5,446 nt of DNA from JAHCHG01 sp038246645 (GTDB lineage Bacteria; Acidobacteriota; Blastocatellia; Pyrinomonadales; Pyrinomonadaceae). Positions 1 through 3,843 of this stretch are shown here, piece after piece. The position numbers and the translations under genes are program-made. A model generated the notes under the pieces. It was not told where the DNA came from and did no database searches. It saw only the letters and a list, made by a program, of their open reading frames with translations. Position 1 is the stretch's first letter. Each line of letters opens with the position of its first letter. Location: contig JBBRVS010000291.1 of assembly GCA_038246645.1 (NCBI GenBank), forward strand, positions 1 through 5,446, given 5' to 3'.

Positions 1-1
1 T

Positions 2-505
2 GCGGAAATGCCTGATTTGGTTTTGTGCGACATCGGACTTCCGGGAATGGACGGCATCGAAGGCATCAAGCGTCTGAAGGAAATGTTTCCCGATCTGCTC
101 ACGGTGATGCTAACGATCTATGACGACGACGAACGGATTTTTAATGCTTTGTGCGCCGGCGCGTGCGGTTATCTTTTGAAAAAAACGCCGCCTGTTCGTC
201 TGCTCGAAGCATTGCGCGAAGCCGTCGCCGGCGGTTCGCCGATGTCGCCGGAAGTCGCGCGGCGCGTTATCACTCTTTTCCGCGAAATTCGCCCTCCCGA
301 ACGCGCTGATTACGATTTATCTCCGCACGAAACGCGCCTTTTGAAAATGCTCGTCGAAGGACACAATTACAAAACGGCGGCTTTAGAGATCGGCGTAACC
401 GTCCACGCCGTTTCTTTCCACATGCGCCGCATTTACGAAAAACTGCAAGTTCACTCGAAAACCGAAGCCGTTACCGTCGCTCTACGCGACCGGATCATAA
501 AATAA
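2..505 (+). CDS. NarL/LuxR-family two-component response regulator, N-terminus missing (partial)
   Basis: The frame is open to the left edge, so roughly the first 45 residues of the receiver domain lie outside the window. Counting from the first in-window Met (base 8), the phosphoacceptor Asp is D8 in LVLCDIGLPGMDG. The conserved switch Thr is T36 (VMLTIYDDDE) and the conserved Lys is K58 (GYLLKKT). A linker of about 30 residues leads to a LuxR-type helix-turn-helix at about 104-161 (LSPHETRLLKMLVEG, then AVSFHMRRIYEKLQVHSKTEAV), so this is a cytoplasmic DNA-binding regulator. A partner histidine kinase is expected but would lie upstream, outside the window. The linker and HTH look intact. 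A palindromic operator-like site starts 20 bp after the stop, and four related sites follow at later promoters. That this protein binds them is inference, as is any autoregulation. Confidence 0.93.
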   Translation, partial: AEMPDLVLCDIGLPGMDGIEGIKRLKEMFPDLLTVMLTIYDDDERIFNALCAGACGYLLKKTPPVRLLEALREAVAGGSPMSPEVARRVITLFREIRPPERADYDLSPHETRLLKMLVEGHNYKTAALEIGVTVHAVSFHMRRIYEKLQVHSKTEAVTVALRDRIIK

Positions 506-525
506 TTTCACAAAAAGTTTTATTG

Positions 526-541
526 CTACCCGCACGGGTAG
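526..541. promoter_or_regulatory. Operator-like palindrome, copy 1 (CTACCCGCACGGGTAG)
   Basis: This is a 16-bp inverted repeat with arms CTACCCG and CGGGTAG. It lies between the response regulator and the lipoprotein gene and ends 113 bp before the ATG at 655, or 92 bp before the alternative ATG at 634. The flanks TTTTATTG and TGATTCG resemble those of other copies. No T-run follows it, which argues against a terminator for the upstream gene. It is one of five sites of the form CTACY-N6-RGTAG, each placed upstream of a gene. Confidence 0.6.
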
Positions 542-602
542 TGATTCGTCCGCCGCAAAAGAATAAATTTTCATTGCGCCGAAAGTTTTTAACCAGACGC
601 GC

Positions 603-618
603 CCGATAAAAATATCGG
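603..618 (+). other. Short leader hairpin before the lipoprotein gene
   Basis: A perfect 6-bp inverted repeat, CCGATA and TATCGG, is separated by an AAAA loop and followed by an A-rich run. It sits about 20 nt upstream of the GAGGAA ribosome binding site at 638-643. It could be a 5'-UTR stem protecting the mRNA or affecting initiation. It may also be chance in A/T-rich sequence. Confidence 0.3.
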
Positions 619-654
619 AAAAAAATAAAATTTATGCGAGGAATCAAAACAACA

Positions 655-1104
655 ATGAAATTCAACTTAAAACAAAATTTACTGGTATTAACAATTCTTT
701 CGTGCATCGCCGGAATAATCGGTTGCTCTTCAACTACCAAATCAACAACCAACGCCGAAGCGAATAAAGCGATTGTCAGCAGCGAAAAACCGACGGGCGA
801 AAAAACGGACAAATACCCGACATCGCCGACCAACCGCGACACGCCGACCGATATAAAAGCATCGAGCGGCGACAAAATCGGCGTTCCCGAATGCGACGAA
901 TATATCGAAAAATATGAAGCCTGCATCACCGGAAAAGTCCCGGAAGCGGCACGCCAACAATTACAAACTTCGTTTGAAATGATGCGTAAATCTTGGAAAG
1001 ACCTTGCCGCCAATCCGCAGACGAAATCAAGTCTGGCTTCCGCCTGCAAACAATCTCAGGAAGCGGCTAAAAAGAGTATGAGCGCGTATCAGTGCGATTG
1101 GTAA
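655..1104 (+). CDS. Small exported lipoprotein with four conserved-looking cysteines
   Basis: A start at 655 is preferred because GAGGAA (638-643) lies 11 nt upstream and gives a compact signal peptide. The in-frame ATG at 634 has no good Shine-Dalgarno. The 149-aa product starts with a lipoprotein signal (NLLVLTILSCIAGIIGC), with lipobox I-I-G-C and C24 as the likely lipidated residue. Residues 25-75 are a Thr/Ser/Lys-rich, low-complexity linker. The C-terminal domain (about 76-149) looks helical and has four cysteines, C80, C90, C131 and C147 (Cx9C and Cx15C), which could form two disulfides in the periplasm. Motifs include VPECDEYIEKYEAC, KVPEAARQQL, NPQTK and the terminal YQCDW. I recall similar domains in Acidobacteriota and Myxococcota proteins of unknown function, but cannot verify this. 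Function unknown. It is probably monocistronic, with operator-like copy 1 upstream and a weak stem-loop downstream. Confidence 0.85.
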   Translation: MKFNLKQNLLVLTILSCIAGIIGCSSTTKSTTNAEANKAIVSSEKPTGEKTDKYPTSPTNRDTPTDIKASSGDKIGVPECDEYIEKYEACITGKVPEAARQQLQTSFEMMRKSWKDLAANPQTKSSLASACKQSQEAAKKSMSAYQCDW

Positions 1105-1113
1105 ATATTAAAT

Positions 1114-1141
1114 TGCGGCGGAATTTTTAATAGCCCCCGCA
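1114..1141 (+). terminator. Weak stem-loop after the lipoprotein gene
   Basis: TGCGG (1114-1118) pairs with CCGCA (1137-1141). After one C-C mismatch, GG pairs with CC around an A/T-rich loop. It lies 10 nt after the stop codon, but only a short TTTC follows. It is a possible weak terminator. Confidence 0.25.
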
Positions 1142-1152
1142 TTTCATTATTC

Positions 1153-1235
1153 GAGTTTAAAAATCCGTCCGGCAGATCATTTTGAAGGTGGTATTACCTT
1201 CAAAATGATCTGCCGGACGGATTTTTAATAAACTC
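1153..1235. repeat. Very long near-perfect palindrome (31-bp perfect stem, 6-nt loop)
   Basis: Bases 1159-1189 are exactly complementary to 1196-1226, leaving only GGTATT as the loop. After a 3-nt bulge (1227-1229), GAGTTT (1153-1158) pairs with AAACTC (1230-1235), giving 37 bp of stem in 83 bp. The arm centre is GC-rich (CCGTCCGGCAGATC) and the ends are A-tract and T-tract, so an RNA copy would be a strong bidirectional terminator-like hairpin. Its length and perfection exceed ordinary terminators and suggest a MITE-like element, a recent inverted duplication, or a fold-back assembly artefact. It forms the exact 5' border of the truncated open frame that follows. Confidence 0.85.
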
Positions 1236-1507
1236 AGCCAAATTCTTACAAAAACAAGAATCCGCCAACACATATTTCAAATAACGCGCCGCCGCTCGAC
1301 GCGCGGACGAAAAGCGTGACTGCCGAAGGCGGCGTATCCTTGCTGCATTTAGAAGGAAATAATTGGAAAATCGTTGATTTATCATCTGTTCCCGAAGACC
1401 TGAACGATCCGATGGGCGCGGATGATTTGAGCAAAGTTTATCTCGCCAATCTGCGAAAAACTTTTCCCGGCGCACCTTTGGATATTTTCCCGAAACCGAG
1501 GTTTTAA
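1232..1507 (+). pseudogene. C-terminal remnant of an unrecognised gene
   Basis: The frame opens just after a TAA at 1229-1231, inside the palindrome, and runs 91 codons to TAA at 1505-1507. From about residue 29 it reads like real protein (GGVSLLHLEGNNWKIVDLS, then PMGADDLSKVYLANLRKTF, FPGAPLDIFPKPRF) with the G/C-ending codons typical of neighbouring genes. No ATG with a ribosome binding site precedes it. The only plausible starts are weak, such as GTG at 1316, which would give 63 aa. I do not recognise the family. The simplest reading is the 3' end of a longer gene whose 5' part was lost when the palindrome or a deletion arrived. A very short functional gene starting at GTG 1316 is the alternative. 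Confidence 0.45.
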
Positions 1508-1555
1508 GTTCTTCGGCATTTTATAAAGCGATGTGACAGGCGATATAAATGCGGT

Positions 1556-1583
1556 TTGACAAATTAAATCGCCAAATTAATTT
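1556..1583 (+). promoter_or_regulatory. Possible sigma70-type promoter upstream of globin
   Basis: A perfect TTGACA (1556-1561) is followed after 16 bp by TAATTT (1578-1583), which is only a 3/6 match to a -10 box. If used, transcription would start near 1590, and the palindrome at 1595-1610 would lie just inside the transcript. That would favour repression or an RNA hairpin over activation. If the palindrome is an activator site, the promoter must instead lie between 1611 and about 1660. The sequence alone does not decide this. Confidence 0.25.
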
Positions 1584-1594
1584 TTTGTTCAAAG

Positions 1595-1610
1595 CTACCC
1601 GTGCGGGTAG
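1595..1610. promoter_or_regulatory. Operator-like palindrome, copy 2 (CTACCCGTGCGGGTAG)
   Basis: This is a 16-bp inverted repeat with 7-bp arms CTACCCG and CGGGTAG. It differs from copy 1 only in the two central bases (TG against CA). It ends 82 bp before the globin ATG at 1693. Because it lies between the distant in-frame ATG at 1549 and 1693, it also argues against the longer globin start. A GCAA element 13 bp downstream is shared in similar position with copies 1, 4 and 5. Confidence 0.62.
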
Positions 1611-1648
1611 TTTATTCCGAAGCAATTTTTTGTATGTTTATTTATGTC

Positions 1649-1661
1649 GCGGCGATGCCGC
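1649..1661 (+). other. Short GC hairpin in the globin leader
   Basis: GCGGC (1649-1653) and GCCGC (1657-1661) pair around a GAT loop, about 18 nt upstream of the ribosome binding site. It is a small but GC-only stem in an otherwise A/T-rich leader. A role in mRNA stability or translation is possible but unproven. Confidence 0.3.
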
Positions 1662-1692
1662 AAATTTTTACAAATATTCAGGAGAGAAAATT

Positions 1693-2121
1693 ATGACAAC
1701 CGAACAAATCGAAATCGTGAAAGAAAATTTTAATTTGATCGCGCCGCTCGCCGATATGGTGGCATCCGAATTTTACAAGCATCTGTTTCAACTCGACGCT
1801 TCATTGCGACCGCTGTTCAAAGAGGATTTAACCGGGCAGAAAAAGAAGCTGATGATGATGCTCAATTTCGCCGTCGGAACTTTGGATCGGATGGACGTTT
1901 TTGAGCCGAAACTCGAAGAATTAGGACTCAAGCACGTCGCTTACGGCGTGAAGGAAACGCATTACGAAACGGTCGGCAATGCGTTGATTTTAACTTTGCG
2001 GGCTATGCTCGGCGCGGCTTTGACGGAACATCTCGAAGCCGCGTGGATTGCCGCTTATACGTTAATCGCCGGAACGATGCAGCGAACCGCTTATCAGGCG
2101 CAGGCGCAAGCCGCCGGATAA
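1693..2121 (+). CDS. Single-domain globin (flavohemoglobin/VHb-like haem protein)
   Basis: The product is a 142-aa cytoplasmic haem protein expected to bind O2 and/or NO. The start at 1693 has a good Shine-Dalgarno (GGAGAG, 1681-1686). The longer frame back to 1549 would add 48 non-globin residues and run across the operator palindrome. Compared by eye with Vitreoscilla haemoglobin, Y28 (FYKHLF) is the B10 Tyr, F42 (RPLF) the CD1 Phe, Q49 the probable E7 distal residue, H81 (LKHVAYGV) the proximal His, and Y91 (HYETVG) the Tyr that hydrogen-bonds near it. The Glu of the flavohaemoglobin proximal triad (VHb E137) seems absent, with the region reading GTMQRTAY. No FAD/NAD reductase domain follows, so it needs an external reductant. 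NO detoxification, O2 buffering and redox sensing are all possible. It appears monocistronic. Confidence 0.93.
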   Translation: MTTEQIEIVKENFNLIAPLADMVASEFYKHLFQLDASLRPLFKEDLTGQKKKLMMMLNFAVGTLDRMDVFEPKLEELGLKHVAYGVKETHYETVGNALILTLRAMLGAALTEHLEAAWIAAYTLIAGTMQRTAYQAQAQAAG

Positions 2122-2133
2122 TTACAGATGTTG

Positions 2134-2149
2134 CTACTTAAATGAGTAG
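2134..2149. promoter_or_regulatory. Operator-like palindrome, copy 4 (CTACTTAAATGAGTAG)
   Basis: This is a 16-bp inverted repeat with arms CTACT and AGTAG and a 6-bp centre. It begins 13 bp after the globin stop and ends 94 bp before the peptidase ATG. The flanks (TTG before, TGA after) match copy 1. The arm's fifth position is T/A instead of C/G, so it is a weaker but architecturally identical copy. Just downstream, CGGTTTG (2154-2160) and CAAACCG (2178-2184) form a second inverted repeat with a 17-nt loop. Confidence 0.5.
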
Positions 2150-2153
2150 TGAA

Positions 2154-2184
2154 CGGTTTGTTGCAATTATTTACTTTCAAACCG
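2154..2184 (+). repeat. 7-bp inverted repeat between globin and peptidase genes
   Basis: CGGTTTG and CAAACCG pair perfectly across a 17-nt A/T-rich loop. No T-run follows, so a terminator for globin is not well supported. It overlaps the stretch where a promoter for the peptidase gene would be expected and may be regulatory or chance. Confidence 0.25.
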
Positions 2185-2243
2185 ATATGAACTTTGGATC
2201 ATATTGAATTCAAAAAAAATAAATTATTTGAGGAATAAAAATT

Positions 2244-2759
2244 ATGAGTTACGACTACATTAAAAAATTACGCGCGGAAGGACAAACGCATTCAAATGCT
2301 TGCTGGGCGGCATCAATCAGTTGGTGGACACAGGCGATGGCTTTAAACGGCAAAAGGATGTGGCAAAACCAACTCGACCTTTTGGCGGAATTCAATCAGT
2401 ATACAGCTATTGCGGGAGCGATATTCGGATCGGGCATTAGAACGGTCTGTGAATCGGCTAAAATTCGGATGTTTTTACAATACGTTTCACCGGCAAGACT
2501 TAAAACGGATTTCGATTTCGATTCGCCGTCAATAATTATTTTCAACTATCCTGCCGTCGGCGGAACGCATATGAACGTCATCTTCGACCGAAAGGAAGAT
2601 ACGGTGATGTGTATGGAGCCGTTTTATCCGATGATCGCCACGCGAACCGGAGAAAGATCGGGAACATATCTTCGTCGCCCGCTGAGTTTTTTTGCCAACA
2701 GTCCGCAGGTCGGCATCGGTTGTTTGCCATTGCAGGATGCGTTTTTACAAATGCAATAA
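2244..2759 (+). CDS. Stand-alone papain-like cysteine peptidase (AvrRpt2/C39-like fold)
   Basis: The 171-aa product has no signal peptide or membrane segment. GAGGAA (2230-2235), 8 nt before the ATG, fixes the start. The N-terminal block QTHSNACWAASISWW has the layout of papain-like peptidases: Q14 as oxyanion residue and C20 followed by Trp as nucleophile. The His block is GGTHMNVI with H109 in a hydrophobic beta context. The third-residue block reads CMEPFYP, with E125 where AvrRpt2/C39-like enzymes usually have Asp or Asn in a (N)DP motif. This could be a functional variant or reduced activity. There is no ABC transporter, leader-peptide substrate or toxin carrier domain in the window, so a bacteriocin-processing role is not supported. 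It is likely a small cytoplasmic protease or effector-type domain whose substrate is unknown. Superfamily assignment is fairly secure; exact family is not. Confidence 0.82.
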   Translation: MSYDYIKKLRAEGQTHSNACWAASISWWTQAMALNGKRMWQNQLDLLAEFNQYTAIAGAIFGSGIRTVCESAKIRMFLQYVSPARLKTDFDFDSPSIIIFNYPAVGGTHMNVIFDRKEDTVMCMEPFYPMIATRTGERSGTYLRRPLSFFANSPQVGIGCLPLQDAFLQMQ

Positions 2760-2780
2760 ATCATTTCTAAAAATTGCATT

Positions 2781-2820
2781 CAAAGTGATCAACTGTCTAT
2801 TCGGTTGCTCACTTTGTTTT
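2781..2820 (+). terminator. Rho-independent terminator after the peptidase gene
   Basis: CAAAGTGA (2781-2788) pairs with TCACTTTG (2809-2816). After one mismatch, CAAC (2790-2793) pairs with GTTG (2804-2807) around a 10-nt loop. TTTT follows at once. It starts 21 nt after the peptidase stop, the expected place for a plus-strand terminator. Confidence 0.6.
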
Positions 2821-2904
2821 GTCCGGTTCGATAAGTTTATTTTTGTGGGCGACTCCAAGTTTCCCTCCCGAAAATTTAATGAGTTCTCCGTAACCATTGA
2901 CGTT

Positions 2905-3521
2905 TTACACCGTTTTATTGTCGAGATTAACGACGTTTTCGACGTGCATCATCCGAAACAGAAAACGACAGCAATTCAAATGACCGAAAAGATTCGGCGC
3001 GTCTCGGTCATTCTGTTCATTGGTGCTGTAAATCTGCCGATGACCGTTACATCTTTACGCCCGAAATCGTTCTAACGGCGATTCATTTGCGCTTTGTCAG
3101 AATCGCCTTGGGTTATTAAAGATTTGTCCCATTCCGCCCACATTTCCGCCGGAAAATTTTTGGGTGCTTCCGGCGCAGAACCTTTTTCACAGCGTGAATC
3201 GTAGAGATACATTTTCTCGAAGCCGATAAAATAAATCGCCTGCAAACGAACTACATTGCGGTCATATTCGGTGGCGTTTCGGACGAGTTCGCAATAAGTT
3301 ACCGTCAGAATTTTCGATAAATCTGTTGGCATAGTTTCTATTTTGTTAGCGGTTTCGATTGGCGTTTTACTCGTTGACGGCAAGGAATTAACTAATTTAT
3401 TGTTTGTATTGTCTTTTGCGGTCGAACCGGCGGTTTTTGAATCGCAGTTCGTCAACGCGCCGAGCGTCGGGAGAAGGCTCACCGAAACGATTATTTTGAC
3501 AATTAGAGTTTGCATAGTCAT
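2905..3521 (-). pseudogene. Decayed lipoprotein gene (in-frame stop plus frameshift)
   Basis: The intact part (3521 to a TAG at 3074-3072) encodes 149 aa. It has a signal-peptide-like start (LIVKIIVSVSLLPTLGALTNC; C26 is the candidate lipid site, though Asn at -1 is atypical), a Ser/Thr/Asn-rich linker, and a domain with VTYCELVRNATEYD, NVVRLQAIYFIGFEK, MYLYDSRCE and NFPAEMWAEWDKSL. It stops abruptly at AQMNRR. The same frame continues past the TAG as GRKDVTVIGRFTAP, a natural beta-strand continuation, then runs to a TGA at 2978-2976. Sequence of the same character resumes in another frame as FGHLNCCRFLFRMMHVENVV and ends with TAA at 2907-2905. A nonsense mutation plus a frameshift between about 3030 and 2988 fits best. 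The motif order suggests an OB-fold-like domain, by inference. No clear Shine-Dalgarno precedes 3521 or the alternative ATG at 3515. Confidence 0.62.
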
Positions 3522-3591
3522 AAATTGTTTTTCAAAAGAACCATCGGCTCAACCGAATTTTTTTAATTTTTCCGACCGCTTGGATAATTTT

Positions 3592-3637
3592 CGGCGGCGA
3601 AATGTAGAGCGTTCATCATGAACGTATTTTGCCGCCG
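3592..3637. repeat. Imperfect hairpin in the divergent intergenic region
   Basis: The outer stem pairs 3592-3603 with 3626-3637 (12 bp with one G-U, core CGGCGGC/GCCGCCG). The inner stem is CGTTCA (3610-3615) with TGAACG (3619-3624) around TCA. An asymmetric internal loop, GTAGAG against a single T, separates the stems. It lies between the minus-strand lipoprotein start (3521) and that gene's operator-like copy (3643-3658). It is either a leader structure of that gene or a small dispersed palindromic repeat (REP-like). Confidence 0.5.
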
Positions 3638-3642
3638 GGTAA

Positions 3643-3658
3643 CTACCCGAACTGCTAG
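3643..3658. promoter_or_regulatory. Operator-like palindrome, copy 5 (degenerate, CTACCCGAACTGCTAG)
   Basis: One arm is a perfect CTACC. The other is GCTAG instead of GGTAG, so the 16-bp spacing is kept with one mismatch. It lies 121 bp upstream of the minus-strand lipoprotein start at 3521. It is overlapped by a second arrangement of the half-sites, CGGGTA-AC-TACCCG at 3636-3649. It is the weakest of the five copies, and it serves the only decayed gene in the set. Confidence 0.38.
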
Positions 3659-3730
3659 GAAACTTTTTCGGCATCGAAAAGAGAAAATCAGTTTCTTGCA
3701 TCCGCTCGTTCAGCACGCGAATTTTTATTA

Positions 3731-3746
3731 CTACCTGCATTGGTAG
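3731..3746. promoter_or_regulatory. Operator-like palindrome, copy 3 (CTACCTGCATTGGTAG)
   Basis: Arms CTACC and GGTAG surround a 6-bp centre that is itself not palindromic. The left flank TTTTATTA and right flank TG match copy 1 closely. It ends 97 bp before the hydrolase ATG at 3844. The gene-free stretch 3522-3843 otherwise holds only the hairpin at 3592-3637, copy 5 and the leader stem at 3795-3825. Confidence 0.55.
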
Positions 3747-3794
3747 TGCAACCTTTTTCTTATCGGCTTAAAGTTTAAGTAGTTGGTGATTAAA

Positions 3795-3825
3795 CCGAAC
3801 GCAAAACCTGATTGATGCGGTTCGG
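3795..3825 (+). other. Leader hairpin just upstream of the hydrolase ribosome binding site
   Basis: CCGAAC (3795-3800) pairs with GTTCGG (3820-3825), and GCA (3801-3803) with TGC (3816-3818), with one bulged G at 3819 and a 12-nt loop. It ends 4 nt before GAGGTGA (3830-3836). It could modulate translation of the hydrolase operon. Confidence 0.35.
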
Positions 3826-3843
3826 GTATGAGGTGATTATTAT

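Noticed and set aside
495..1049. Long open frame on the minus strand opposite the lipoprotein
   Set aside because: It is antisense to a gene with a clear lipobox and patterned cysteines, its translation is low-complexity and domain-free, and it has no ribosome binding site.
1153..1235. The long palindrome as a simple rho-independent terminator of the lipoprotein gene
   Set aside because: It could terminate transcription, but it starts 48 bp after the stop and its perfect 31-bp stem is far beyond the usual size. It is reported as a repeat element instead.
1549..1692. 48-residue N-terminal extension of the globin
   Set aside because: The extension is not globin-like, has no good Shine-Dalgarno and crosses the operator-like palindrome. 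The ATG at 1693 has GGAGAG at proper spacing and matches the family's N-terminus.
526..2149. The five palindromes as a CRISPR array or as terminators
   Set aside because: Spacings are irregular (hundreds to over a thousand bp) with genes between them, the centres vary, and no T-run follows the copies.
2692..3075. Plus-strand open frame overlapping the end of the peptidase gene
   Set aside because: It overlaps the peptidase in another frame, includes the terminator, and is antisense to the tail of the decayed lipoprotein gene.
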